64,000 bases of DNA. Source: Rhodobiaceae bacterium. GTDB lineage: Bacteria; Pseudomonadota; Alphaproteobacteria; Rhizobiales; Tepidamorphaceae. Made by a program: the position numbers and the translations under genes. The stretch lies in NCBI GenBank assembly GCA_020637895.1, contig JACKJP010000002.1:434001-498000 (forward strand), written 5' to 3'. Shown here one piece after another: positions 17,874-26,664 of this stretch. Positions within the stretch are counted from its first letter, which is position 1; each line of letters begins with the position of its first letter. The notes beneath the pieces were generated by a model. It ran no database searches. It was not told the origin of the DNA and worked only from the letters and a program-made list of their open reading frames with translations.

Positions 17874-18500
17874 TCAGACGAGCGCCGCTTCCGTCTTCTC
17901 GCGGACTTCAGCTTCCGAGACGTCCGGCGCCAGTTCGACAAGCTTCAGACCGCCCTTCACGACGTCAAAGACACCAAGGTTCGTGATGATGCGATCGACA
18001 ACGGCGGTGCCGGTCAGCGGCAGGGTGCACTTCTTGAGAAGCTTGGGATTGCCGGCCTTGTCGGTGTGATCCATGATGACGACGACGCGCTTCACGCCGG
18101 CGACCAGATCCATCGCGCCGCCCATGCCCTTGACCAGCTTGCCGGGCACCATCCAGTTTGCCAGATCGCCATTTTCGGCAACTTCCATCGCGCCGAGAAT
18201 GGCCATCGCGATCTTGCCGCCGCGGATCATGCTGAACGACGTCGCGCTGTCAAAATAGGACGTGCGGGCAAGTTCGGTGATGGTCTGCTTGCCGGCGTTG
18301 ATGAGATCGGGATCGATCTCGTCCTCTGTCGGGAACGGCCCCATGCCAAGCATGCCGTTTTCAGACTGGAGCGTTACGTCCACGCCTTCCGGGATGTAGT
18401 TCGATACCAGCGTCGGAATGCCGATGCCGAGATTGACATACATGCCGTCTTCGAGTTCCTGCGCCGCTCGTGCGGCCATCTGATTGCGATCCCAAGCCAT
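17874..18500 (-). CDS. scoB: 3-oxoacid CoA-transferase subunit B
   Basis: 208 aa, normal for the B subunit of the two-subunit family I CoA-transferases. The catalytic glutamate is Glu47 in the SENG motif (LQSENGMLGMG). GxGxPT-type glycines near residues 24-30 (NLGIGIPT) are present. With ScoA it would transfer CoA from succinyl-CoA to acetoacetate (ketone body use), or possibly act on 3-oxoadipate (PcaIJ). No protocatechuate genes are nearby, which favours the acetoacetate role. It is 11 bp downstream of scoA in the same operon. Confidence 0.92.
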   Translation of the reverse strand: MAWDRNQMAARAAQELEDGMYVNLGIGIPTLVSNYIPEGVDVTLQSENGMLGMGPFPTEDEIDPDLINAGKQTITELARTSYFDSATSFSMIRGGKIAMAILGAMEVAENGDLANWMVPGKLVKGMGGAMDLVAGVKRVVVIMDHTDKAGNPKLLKKCTLPLTGTAVVDRIITNLGVFDVVKGGLKLVELAPDVSEAEVREKTEAALV

Positions 18501-18511
18501 GTCTGTCCTCC

Positions 18512-19207
18512 TCAGGCGGCGCGCACGGTGCGCTGCTCGATCCGCTTTTCGTGATTGCCCTGAAGAATCCTGTGCACGAAGATTCCAGGTGTGTGGATGC
18601 AGTCCGGATCAAGGCTTCCCCGCGGCACAAGTTCCTCAACCTCTGCGACGCAGATCTTGCCGCAGGTCGCGGCATTCGGATTGAAGTTGCGCGCCGTCTT
18701 GCGGAATACGAGATTGCCGGTGTCGTCGCCCTTCCAGGCCTTGACGATGGAGAGATCGGCAACGATGCCGCGCTCCATGATGTAGGTTTCGCCGTCGAAA
18801 TCCTTGTGTTCCTTGCCTTCGGCAATGACAGTTCCAACACCGGTCTTGGTGTAGAATCCCGGAATGCCGGCGCCGCCTGCCCGCATGCGCTCGGCAAGCG
18901 TCCCCTGCGGATTGAATTCAAGCTCAAGCTCGCCCGACAGATACTGGCGCATGAACTCGGCGTTCTCGCCGACATAGGATGAAATCATCTTCTTGACCTG
19001 CCGGGACTGCAGCAGGATTCCGAGGCCGAAATCATCAACGCCAGCGTTGTTCGACGCCACCGTCAGATCCTTCGTGCCGGCCTTGCGGATGGCTGAGATC
19101 AGGTTTTCGGGAATGCCGCAAAGGCCGAAGCCGCCCGCCGCGATGAACATGCCGTCAAACAGAAGCCCATCGAGCGCTTCCTCGGCGGACTGGTAAACTT
19201 TCTGCAT
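18512..19207 (-). CDS. scoA: 3-oxoacid CoA-transferase subunit A
   Basis: 231 aa from ATG 19207, preceded by GGGGAG. It is the A subunit of a family I CoA-transferase. The typical GGFGLCGIPENLI segment is near residues 25-37, GVDDFGLGILL near 55-65, and EGKEHKDFDGE near 118-128. Together with ScoB it forms the active heterotetramer in the cytoplasm. It is the first gene of the operon, and the gene-free 500 bp upstream must hold its promoter. Confidence 0.92.
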   Translation of the reverse strand: MQKVYQSAEEALDGLLFDGMFIAAGGFGLCGIPENLISAIRKAGTKDLTVASNNAGVDDFGLGILLQSRQVKKMISSYVGENAEFMRQYLSGELELEFNPQGTLAERMRAGGAGIPGFYTKTGVGTVIAEGKEHKDFDGETYIMERGIVADLSIVKAWKGDDTGNLVFRKTARNFNPNAATCGKICVAEVEELVPRGSLDPDCIHTPGIFVHRILQGNHEKRIEQRTVRAA

Positions 19208-19707
19208 CGTCACTCCCCTATCCTGCGGGTCTTTCACCCTGGCCCCGTTTGGCCATCGTCGCGCATCCACTCACGGCCGCACGGCAGATCGGCCGCGCAT
19301 CCCGCATATGACCGATTGAACGCGGGTTTGAAAAGATGCGCAAGCGTACGTGTTCATTTGCCGTCGGCAGACCGTCCACCGTTTCGGGCGTCCGGCATCG
19401 TTGTGACTAGGGTTACATTCCGCCTGTGTGCGATGCAACAGGCGGTTCGTCACCACATTCCAACGGCAATGAGGCGGGTGCGCCCGGAAAGGGTCACAAC
19501 TCCGCCTTTCCGATCGGTCATGCACCGGTGGTATTAGGTGGCAGAATCGCGGAAGAAGCCCTTGCAGGGATATATCCTTGTTGGCGCTCACGGATTCTGA
19601 CACCAATTGTGAAAAGCAAGACTGCGGCAGTTGTTTTTTGCCATCAAACACCTATCGTCGCCGGCAAACGGCGGTGCGGGACCAATCGGGGGGGAATAAA
19701 GCCTGTC
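19208..19707. other. 500-bp gene-free region with two strong hairpins
   Basis: No convincing coding frame is seen on either strand. It holds the divergent promoters of scoAB and the AsmA-like gene. Two stem-loops stand close together. The first is CCGCCTGT/ACAGGCGG (19420-19427 with 19438-19445), loop 10. The second is CGGAAAGG/CCTTTCCG (19485-19492 with 19505-19512), loop 12. They could be part of a structured leader or small RNA reading towards 19708. Confidence 0.55.
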
Positions 19708-21612
19708 ATGCGGCGCGTACTGATTGCATTGGCGGCACTGATCGTCATCGTGGTGGCGGGCGCCGTCCTGCTCACCCAGACGGTTTCGCCTCACACGATC
19801 CAGCAGGAAGTCGCGCGGCATGCCTCTCGCCTGTCTGGGTTCGATGTGCGGATCGATGGCGATACGCGCTTTTCGCTCTGGCCGGCGATCGGATTCAATA
19901 TCCGCAACGTGACGCTGACCGGACACGACAGCAATACACCCGTTGCCGTCATGGACGAACTTGACGGAACCGTGAAGATATTGCCGCTGCTCAGTGGCGA
20001 GGTCGTGGTGAGTTCGTTCAGGCTCGTGCGTCCGAAAATAACGTTATACAGGGGAACCGGCGGGCGGACGAACTGGCAGACCGGATCGGCGGGCAGCGTG
20101 GAAAAGGCGGTCGACACGCAGGCTGCCGCGCCGGGCAACGGCAATACGGCGGTCCGTGTCGGCGTCGTCGAGATCAGCGAAGGGACGGTCGTCTATCAGG
20201 ACGCGAGCGGCGGCCATCTGAACCTGACCGGCATCAATGGCAGCCTGACATGGCCGAACGCTCAGGCGCCGGCAACAGCGGCCGGCTCGCTCATCTGGAA
20301 CGGTTCTGCCATCGAATTTACCGGCCGGGTGGCCGAACCGCTGGCGTTCATGGGCTCTGGAAAGAGCGCTTTCACCGCAGCGCTGAGTTCGAGCCTTGGC
20401 CAGTTGAAGCTGGAAGGCAGTGCGAACACGAGGGCGGAATTCCAGTTCAACGGTACGGCCGATCTTCGCTCGGGCAAATTGCGCGCACTTCTTTCGTGGC
20501 TCAACGTTCCGGTCGGCGCCGGTCCGGGTCTGAACGACGCGGTTTTGACAGGAAGCGTCAATCTCGTCGGCGGCAACGCGGCGCTGTCCAATCTCAAGAT
20601 GCGTATCGACAATACGAACGCCGAGGGTGCGGTGAAGATCGGCCGGACGGCCGGACTGACCACAATCCAGGGTACCCTCGCCGCCGATGCGGTCGATCTC
20701 GGCCGATATCAAAATCCCGCGCCGCAGGGCGATCCCGCCCGTCAGGGCCAGCCCGGCGCAACCGAACGCGGCGGCCGCACCCTCGATCTGACAGGACTGA
20801 AAGGTTTCGACATAGACCTCCGGCTCTCGGCGGCGAGCGTCAAGCTCGGCAAGGCGGCGATCAGCCGGACGGCCGTCAGCCTGACCGCGCGCGAAGGCAA
20901 ATTCCAAATCGCCATCGGTGAAGCCGACATATTCGGCGGCAGGGCCTCGGGCACGATTTCGGGGACGACCGCCGCGAGCGGAAACCTGCCGATGATGACC
21001 AGCTTTCAGGCCAAGGGCATCCAGGCGGCACCGCTGCTCGATGCGCTCGATCTGCCGCCACGCCTGACCGGCAAGATCGACATGACCTTCAATGCGGACG
21101 GCAATGGCGCAAACGGCGCGCGGTTCATGCGTACGATGAACGGACAGGCCAAGATCGATGTTGCCAACGCGGTATTGAGCGGTGTTGATCTCAGGCGCGC
21201 GATCGAACTCGTATTCGACCCGGCCAAGGCTGCGCAGACGCAGGCGAGCAGCCAGACGGCGCTTACGAGCATCAACGGCAGCTTCACCATCAAGAACGGT
21301 GTTTCGTCGACCAACGATCTGGTCCTCACGGGCAACCAGCTGAAGATCGGTCTGAACGGCAGTCACGATATTCCCAGCGGTGCTCTCGACGGCAGCGGGG
21401 TCGCCGAGATCGGCGCTGCGGCACAGGGCGGCCAGGCCCCGCTCGCCATACCGTTCCGTCTTGGCGGGACGGTGGCGGCTCCCAAGATCGCGCCCGATGC
21501 CGCGTGGCTGCTCGACCTCAACAATCCCGAGAGCCGCCAGAAACTGCAGGACTCAGCAAAGACACTGCTCAAGAACGGAATCGGCAAGCTGTTCGAGCGT
21601 AACAGGCAGTAG
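19708..21612 (+). CDS. AsmA-family protein
   Basis: 634 aa from ATG 19708. A single N-terminal membrane anchor (residues about 4-24, VLIALAALIVIVVAGAVLL) is followed by a large periplasmic beta-rich region. The AsmA start motif is clear (RLSGFDVRIDGDTRFSLWPAIGF, residues about 41-64) and the AsmA_2-like C-terminal part runs from about 430 to 570. Such proteins belong to the AsmA/TamB bridge-like group thought to carry or influence lipid delivery to the outer membrane. The last 30 residues (NNPESRQKLQDSAKTLLKNG) are helical. It is monocistronic as far as can be seen. Confidence 0.85.
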   Translation: MRRVLIALAALIVIVVAGAVLLTQTVSPHTIQQEVARHASRLSGFDVRIDGDTRFSLWPAIGFNIRNVTLTGHDSNTPVAVMDELDGTVKILPLLSGEVVVSSFRLVRPKITLYRGTGGRTNWQTGSAGSVEKAVDTQAAAPGNGNTAVRVGVVEISEGTVVYQDASGGHLNLTGINGSLTWPNAQAPATAAGSLIWNGSAIEFTGRVAEPLAFMGSGKSAFTAALSSSLGQLKLEGSANTRAEFQFNGTADLRSGKLRALLSWLNVPVGAGPGLNDAVLTGSVNLVGGNAALSNLKMRIDNTNAEGAVKIGRTAGLTTIQGTLAADAVDLGRYQNPAPQGDPARQGQPGATERGGRTLDLTGLKGFDIDLRLSAASVKLGKAAISRTAVSLTAREGKFQIAIGEADIFGGRASGTISGTTAASGNLPMMTSFQAKGIQAAPLLDALDLPPRLTGKIDMTFNADGNGANGARFMRTMNGQAKIDVANAVLSGVDLRRAIELVFDPAKAAQTQASSQTALTSINGSFTIKNGVSSTNDLVLTGNQLKIGLNGSHDIPSGALDGSGVAEIGAAAQGGQAPLAIPFRLGGTVAAPKIAPDAAWLLDLNNPESRQKLQDSAKTLLKNGIGKLFERNRQ

Positions 21613-21715
21613 CGCGCCATCGGCCGGGCGACATGTTTCGCCTGCGAGCCTCTTTGCTGCTAAGATCAATCCAAGTTTCCAGAATCGGCGCGCCGCCTCG
21701 TTGTGGCAGCCTATG

Positions 21716-21736
21716 CCGCCTCGTGATGCGAGGCGG
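21716..21736. repeat. Hairpin-forming inverted repeat
   Basis: CCGCCTCG/CGAGGCGG with loop TGATG, in the 190-bp gap between the AsmA-like gene and the glutamine-synthetase-like gene. It has no T tract, so termination is possible but unproven. Confidence 0.5.
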
Positions 21737-21802
21737 ATCGGGCATGTGCTGAGAACAACCAGAAGAAGGGGGCGGTCTGACGCCGCTCGAACCTGAAATT
21801 CC

Positions 21803-23194
21803 ATGAGAGAAGTAACCAGTATCGAACCTACCGAACGCGGCAGCATCACCAGTTTCGAGGACGCGCGGCGATGGATATCGGAACGGGGGATTGAGGAGAT
21901 AGAATGCATTGTCCCCGATCTCGCTGGCGTGGCGCGCGGCAAGATCGTGCCGGCGGCGAAATTCTTCGAAGGGCGGGTCATGAACCTGCCGCAGTCGATC
22001 TTCCTGCAGACGATCAGCGGGGATTATCCGGAAACCGACGACCTGTCGTTCTACGACGAGGCGGACAGCGACTATAATTTCGTTCCGGATTTCGCGACGC
22101 TGTCGCTCGTCCCGTGGGAGAACGAGCCGACCGCGCAAATCATCCACGATGCCTTCCATCGAGATGGTAGAGCCGTCGATGTCGCCCCCCGAAACGTGCT
22201 GCGGCGGGTCATCAAACTTTTCGAAAACAGAGGCTGGGCGCCGATTGTCGCGCCGGAAATAGAATTCTACCTGGTCAAGCCGAATACAGATCCCGACTAT
22301 CCTCTCGAGCCGCCAGTCGGCCGCTCGGGCCGGCCGGAAGCCGGGCGCAATTCCTTCTCCATCAGCGCGGTCAACGAGTTCGATCCGCTTGTCGATCTGA
22401 TCTACGACTATTCGGAAGCGCAGGGGCTGGAAATCGATACGCTGATTCACGAGGAAGGCGCCGCACAGCTTGAGATCAACCTCAGGCATGGAGCGCCGCT
22501 GGAACTGGCCGACCAGGTCTTTCTGTTCAAGCGAACGATCCGCGAGGCCGCGCTGGCGCAGAACGTCTACGCGACCTTCATGGCAAAGCCCATCGCGCGC
22601 GAACCAGGCTCGGCAATGCATATCCACCAGTCGATTCAGGATATCGAGACGGGAAAGAACATCTTCAGCAATTCCGATGGCGATCCGACATCCGAATTTC
22701 ATTCGTTCATCGCCGGCATGCAGGCCTACCTGCCCGCCGTGATGGCAATGATGGCGCCCTATGTGAATTCTTACCGTCGCGTGGTGCGCGGTACGGCGGC
22801 GCCGATCAACATCCAGTGGGGGCACGACAACAGAACGGTTGGCATCCGGATACCCTATTCCAAGCCGGATTCGCGCCGGGTGGAAAACCGCGTGCCGTCC
22901 TCCGACGCCAATCCCTATCTGGCCATCGCAGGTTCGCTGGCCGCCGGCTGGCTCGGCATCGAGGAAGGGCTGACGCCAACCACGCCAGTGACCGGCAGTG
23001 CCCACGGTTTCGACTACGACCTGCCCCGCGGCCTGCTTGAGGCGGTGGCCCTGCTGAAGGAGACAGAGCGGCTCCGCGACACGCTGGGTGCGAATTTCGT
23101 TGATCTCTATGCCGCGGTTAAGACGGCGGAGTTCGAGACCTTCATGCAGGTCATCAGTCCGTGGGAACGGGAATATCTGCTGCTGAATGTCTGA
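21803..23194 (+). CDS. Glutamine synthetase family protein, gamma-glutamylputrescine synthetase-like
   Basis: 463 aa, a type III-like glutamine synthetase fold with an intact ATP-grasp-type catalytic region. APEIEFYLV (near residue 150), HEEGAAQLEINL (about 216-227) and AMHIHQSIQ carry the metal-binding Glu and His. IPYSKPDSRRVENRVPSSDANPYLA corresponds to the substrate/ATP arginines. The sequence type and the overlapping FAD oxidoreductase gene indicate PuuA, which joins glutamate to putrescine or another amine. It is not the assimilatory GlnA, since the adenylylation tyrosine region is absent. The adjacent downstream gene starts 8 bp before this one ends. Confidence 0.85.
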   Translation: MREVTSIEPTERGSITSFEDARRWISERGIEEIECIVPDLAGVARGKIVPAAKFFEGRVMNLPQSIFLQTISGDYPETDDLSFYDEADSDYNFVPDFATLSLVPWENEPTAQIIHDAFHRDGRAVDVAPRNVLRRVIKLFENRGWAPIVAPEIEFYLVKPNTDPDYPLEPPVGRSGRPEAGRNSFSISAVNEFDPLVDLIYDYSEAQGLEIDTLIHEEGAAQLEINLRHGAPLELADQVFLFKRTIREAALAQNVYATFMAKPIAREPGSAMHIHQSIQDIETGKNIFSNSDGDPTSEFHSFIAGMQAYLPAVMAMMAPYVNSYRRVVRGTAAPINIQWGHDNRTVGIRIPYSKPDSRRVENRVPSSDANPYLAIAGSLAAGWLGIEEGLTPTTPVTGSAHGFDYDLPRGLLEAVALLKETERLRDTLGANFVDLYAAVKTAEFETFMQVISPWEREYLLLNV

Positions 23195-24470
23195 GACCGC
23201 CAGCGCTCACGCCGCCTCGCTCTACGCAGCCACACCTTCTGGCGACCCGCCCTATCCATCTCTCGCAGGCGACGTGCAGACCGATGTCTGCATTGTCGGC
23301 GGCGGCTACACGGGGCTTTCGGCCGCGCTACACCTTGCCGAACGCGGCTATTCGGTCGTGCTGCTGGAGGGCCGGCGGATCGGCTGGGGCGCGTCGGGGC
23401 GCAATGGCGGGCAGGTCCATTCCGGCCAGCGCCGCGATCAGGAAGATCTCGAGCGGATCGCCGGACGCGAAGCCGCCCGGATGCTCTGGGACATGGCAGA
23501 GGAAGCAAAGGCGCATCTGCATCAGAGGATCGAGCAGCACGCCGTTTCATGCGACTACAGGCCGGGCCTCATTTACGGCCTGCACAAGGCCAGCCACATC
23601 GGTGACTGGCAGCGTCATATCGAAAAGCTCCGGCGCGACTATGGCTATGACAAGGTCAGCACGCTCGACCGCGACGCGATGCGCGCTGCCGTCGCCAGCC
23701 CCTATTTCTTTGGCGGCGCACGCGATGCAGGCGGAGGCCATCTCGATCCGCTGGCACTGGCGCGCGGGTTGGCCAGGGCGGCGGCGGCGGCGGGCGCGGT
23801 CCTGCATGAAGGCACGATGGTCACCGGCTTTGAGGGCGGTGAACCGGTCCGCGTCAGGACTGCCGGCGGCACGGTCAGCGCCAAGCAGCTCGTTCTGGCC
23901 TGCAATGGCTATCTGGGGCGGCTCAGCGGCGCCGTTGCCCGCAGGGTGATGCCGCTGAACAATTTCATCGTCGCGACCGAGCCGCTGGGCGCGCGCGCGC
24001 AAGAGCTGATCGCTGGCGGCGAAGCGGTCTCGGACACGCGTTTCGTCGTCAATTATTTCCGGATCGGCGGCGACAGGCGGCTTATCTTCGGCGGCGGCGA
24101 AACCTATGGCTATCGGTTTCCCGCCGATATCGCGTCATTCGTACGCCCCAAAATGCTCCGGATATTTCCGCAACTTGCCGACGCACGGATCGACTTTGGC
24201 TGGGGCGGCACGCTGGCGATCACGCCGACCCGCCTGCCCTTCATCCGGCGCATCCGGCCCAACATCTACAATGCGTCGGGCTTTTGCGGCCATGGCGTCG
24301 CCATCGCGCCTTTTGCCGGACGCCTCGTCGCCGAGGCCATCGACGGCCAGATGAGCCGCTTCGATGTCTTCGCAAGGCTGCCGGTACCACGTTTTCCGGG
24401 CGGTACGCTGCTGCGCTGGCCTATCCTGGTTTCAGCAATGACGTGGTACGGGCTGAGGGATCGGCTTTAG
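23187..24470 (+). CDS. FAD-dependent oxidoreductase, PuuB/DadA-like
   Basis: 427 aa, starting inside the last codons of the upstream gene. The FAD-binding VCIVGGGYTGLSAALHLAERG is at residues about 33-53 (GxGxxG) and is followed by GRNGGQVHSGQ, the usual cofactor-attachment surrounding in gamma-glutamylputrescine oxidase. It would oxidise the gamma-glutamylated amine made by its partner to the aldehyde and H2O2. The C-terminal part (SGFCGHGVAIAPFAGRLVAEAI) is the second dinucleotide-fold strand. The rest of a Puu pathway (PuuC, PuuD) is not visible in the window, so the exact amine is uncertain. Confidence 0.85.
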   Translation: MSETASAHAASLYAATPSGDPPYPSLAGDVQTDVCIVGGGYTGLSAALHLAERGYSVVLLEGRRIGWGASGRNGGQVHSGQRRDQEDLERIAGREAARMLWDMAEEAKAHLHQRIEQHAVSCDYRPGLIYGLHKASHIGDWQRHIEKLRRDYGYDKVSTLDRDAMRAAVASPYFFGGARDAGGGHLDPLALARGLARAAAAAGAVLHEGTMVTGFEGGEPVRVRTAGGTVSAKQLVLACNGYLGRLSGAVARRVMPLNNFIVATEPLGARAQELIAGGEAVSDTRFVVNYFRIGGDRRLIFGGGETYGYRFPADIASFVRPKMLRIFPQLADARIDFGWGGTLAITPTRLPFIRRIRPNIYNASGFCGHGVAIAPFAGRLVAEAIDGQMSRFDVFARLPVPRFPGGTLLRWPILVSAMTWYGLRDRL

Positions 24471-24508
24471 GCCGCCACGCGCCGCGCCCCAGGCGTCGAT
24501 GACCCGAT

Positions 24509-25099
24509 TCAGAGGAGCTTTCGCAGTTCCGCGGCAGCCTCGGACGCGGGCCGCTTGGCGTTGAAGGGGGCGACGAATTCGCCCCGGCGGTTGAACAGGT
24601 AGACGACTGCCGTGTGGTCGATCGTATAGTCGTTCCCCTCCAGCGGGACCTTGCGGTAATAGACCTTGAAGTCCTTCGCAACCGCGGCGATCTCCTCCTT
24701 CGTGCCGGTCAGGCCGGTGAACTGGGGACCGAAGCTGCTGACATACTCCGCCATCGACTGAGGCGTATCGCGTTCAGGATCGACGGATATGAAAATCACA
24801 TCGATCTTGCCGGCATCGTCGCCGAGTTCACCGAAGATCGTGGAAAGTTCATAGAGCGTCGTCGGGCAGACATCCGGGCAATGGGTGAAGCCAAAGAAGA
24901 CCAGATGCGGACGGCCGGCAAAATCGGCCTCGGTCACGCGTTTGCCGGTCTGATCGACCAGAGAAAATCTTTCGCGAATGCTGGAAGCGGCCGCGTTCTC
25001 AGGCGCGTTGACGACCGAATACCAGGCAACGCCAAGGGCAATCAGCCCAATGACAAGCAGGGCGAAGGCTGGAACCAGCGGGCGCAATTTTGCATTCAT
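24509..25099 (-). CDS. SCO1/SenC family copper chaperone
   Basis: 196 aa with one N-terminal membrane anchor (residues about 9-30) and a periplasmic thioredoxin fold. The copper ligands are in place: Cys74 and Cys78 in FTHCPDVCP and His162 in TIDHTAV. The protein delivers Cu to the CuA site of cytochrome c oxidase or acts as a thiol reductase for it. Upstream on the same strand is a small hydrophobic frame at 25115-25294, possibly co-transcribed. No oxidase genes are adjacent. Confidence 0.92.
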   Translation of the reverse strand: MNAKLRPLVPAFALLVIGLIALGVAWYSVVNAPENAAASSIRERFSLVDQTGKRVTEADFAGRPHLVFFGFTHCPDVCPTTLYELSTIFGELGDDAGKIDVIFISVDPERDTPQSMAEYVSSFGPQFTGLTGTKEEIAAVAKDFKVYYRKVPLEGNDYTIDHTAVVYLFNRRGEFVAPFNAKRPASEAAAELRKLL

Positions 25100-25114
25100 G
25101 GGAAAAACCGTTTG

Positions 25115-25294
25115 TCAGAAACAGCTCAGGAAGGCGTCGCCGGTCATCATCGCAAGCGCCACCGCCGCGCCATGCCCGTACCAGAGGATGCCGGCCGCAC
25201 CGAGCAGCAGCGCGCCGCCGACAGCGGCCACCGTCAGCGGCACCGCAGCAGCAATATCAGGGCTGGTCGTTTCATTGTTCATCGGTGACATCAT
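25115..25294 (-). CDS. Small hydrophobic protein, 59 aa (candidate)
   Basis: A 59-residue frame ending 15 bp before the sco1 start on the same strand. After a short polar N-terminus it has a hydrophobic helix (residues about 20-37) and a second short one ending MMTGDAFLSCF. There are ATG codons at 25294, 25291 and 25282; none has a strong ribosome-binding site. Support is its compact position ahead of sco1 and a sensible membrane-protein composition. I recognise no family. Confidence 0.5.
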   Translation of the reverse strand: MMSPMNNETTSPDIAAAVPLTVAAVGGALLLGAAGILWYGHGAAVALAMMTGDAFLSCF

Positions 25295-25439
25295 ATCAAA
25301 GACCCCGGCCCCTGCCGATCACAATCTGCGGAGAGGGCTGCGGCGTATGGTATCGACGCGCGATTGGCCTATACTGCCCGCGATTTCCGGCGCCAACAGC
25401 CCTGATGTGGCACCGGTCAGCCGTCAACAGGATTGCCGC

Positions 25440-26087
25440 ATGCGGAAATACGTCTCCAACAAGGATGAGCCCGTCCGGCTGTTCGACAACGATCTGCTTG
25501 AAGCCCTCTCGCGCGTTCATCCGGTAACGCCGCTGGTGCTCTACCTTCCCGTCGGCATGTTGCTGATCTGGCTCAGCACGACCCGGTTCGACACCAGCGC
25601 TGCAACGTTCGTCATTTATGCGGTTGGCGGCGCCGCAATATGGACGCTGACGGAGTACGTGCTCCACCGCCACCTGTTTCACCTCGATAGTGAAAATCCG
25701 CGTCTGAAGCGGCTGATCTATGTCATCCACGGCATCCATCACGACTACCCCAACGATTCCCGGCGGCTCGTCATGCCCCCGTCGATCAGCCTGCCCGTGG
25801 GCGTCGCGGTCTTCCTTCTCTTCTGGCTGATCGCCGGCATGGCGCCGGCACTGCCGCTGCTGTTCGGCTTCGGCTTCGGCTATCTGTGCTACGACATGGG
25901 ACACTATGCGACGCACCACCTGCCGATGCGAAAAGGCTTTCTGAAAGTGCTGCGCGACAATCACCTTCGCCACCACTACGAGACTTCGGAGCGCGCCTAT
26001 GGCGTGTCGTCGCCACTTTGGGACTGGGTATTCGGCACGCTGCTGCCCGGCAAAGGTCAGCGCAGCCGGACCTCCCCGTCCGACTGA
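25440..26087 (+). CDS. Sterol desaturase/fatty acid hydroxylase superfamily membrane protein
   Basis: 215 aa from ATG 25440 (AGGA seven bases upstream); an ATG at 25347 is possible and would add 31 residues. About four membrane helices are seen. The histidine boxes expected for the di-iron centre are all there: HRHLFH, HGIHHDYP, HYATHH and HLRHHY. The short length and box spacing are closest to fatty acid 2-hydroxylases (FA2H/Scs7-like without the cytochrome b5 part). It probably hydroxylates a membrane lipid acyl chain, for example in lipid A or ornithine lipids. The substrate is inferred. Confidence 0.85.
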   Translation: MRKYVSNKDEPVRLFDNDLLEALSRVHPVTPLVLYLPVGMLLIWLSTTRFDTSAATFVIYAVGGAAIWTLTEYVLHRHLFHLDSENPRLKRLIYVIHGIHHDYPNDSRRLVMPPSISLPVGVAVFLLFWLIAGMAPALPLLFGFGFGYLCYDMGHYATHHLPMRKGFLKVLRDNHLRHHYETSERAYGVSSPLWDWVFGTLLPGKGQRSRTSPSD

Positions 26088-26096
26088 GGCGGCGCG

Positions 26097-26621
26097 ATGG
26101 GAACCTTCATCGCCCTGCTCCGCGCCGTTAATGTCGGCGGCACCGGCAAGATGCCGATGCGCGACCTGAAATCCATGTGCGAAGCGGAAGGCTTTGAGGA
26201 CGTCACGACCTATATCGCCAGCGGGAATGTGATCTTTCGTACCGGCCTGTCGAAAGAAGCCGCGAAGGCGGCGCTTGAGAAGCGTCTTGCCGCCTATGCA
26301 GGCAAACCGGTCGGCGTCGTCATCAGGACCGGCGAGGAACTGGCCCGGATCGCCGTGGCAAATCCGTTTGCCGATGCACCGGCAAGCAAGGTCATGGCTT
26401 TCTTCCTGCCCGATCCGCCGCCAGCCAATGCCCTGAAGGACATGAAGGGCAAGGCCGACGAGGATGTGGCTCTCGGAAAGTGCGAAATCTACGTCCACTA
26501 TCCGTCGGGCCAGGGCCGTTCGAAGCTGATCATACCGGCGGCGAAAGCAGGCACCGCGCGCAACATGAATACGGTGGCAAAGCTGGTGACGCTGGCGGAA
26601 GCGGCCAGCAATCAGCAATGA
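26097..26621 (+). CDS. DUF1697 family protein
   Basis: 174 aa. The DUF1697 pattern is complete: FIALLRAVNVGGTGKMPMRDLK at the start, then TYIASGNVIF near residues 40-50 and RNMNTVAKL near the end. It is a small cytoplasmic protein of unknown function. It starts 10 bp after the hydroxylase stop with GAGG upstream, so both are probably in one transcript. The AT-rich dyad just past its stop marks the beginning of the next operon. Confidence 0.88.
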   Translation: MGTFIALLRAVNVGGTGKMPMRDLKSMCEAEGFEDVTTYIASGNVIFRTGLSKEAAKAALEKRLAAYAGKPVGVVIRTGEELARIAVANPFADAPASKVMAFFLPDPPPANALKDMKGKADEDVALGKCEIYVHYPSGQGRSKLIIPAAKAGTARNMNTVAKLVTLAEAASNQQ

Positions 26622-26628
26622 TAAATCA

Positions 26629-26645
26629 CTTTACATTGTAGAGTA
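26629..26645. promoter_or_regulatory. 17-bp dyad, candidate operator of the winged-helix regulator
   Basis: ACTTTACATTGTAGAGT is a near-perfect dyad in an AT-rich gap just ahead of the membrane protein/regulator operon. A second copy of the same layout (ACTTT-N7-AAAGT) is at 27686-27702. Confidence 0.5.
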
Positions 26646-26664
26646 ATTGGCGCTAAATGCGCTA

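Noticed and set aside
19271..19651. 126-codon minus-strand frame in the gap before the AsmA-like gene
   Set aside because: No ribosome-binding site, odd composition, and it crosses two strong hairpins; more likely non-coding.
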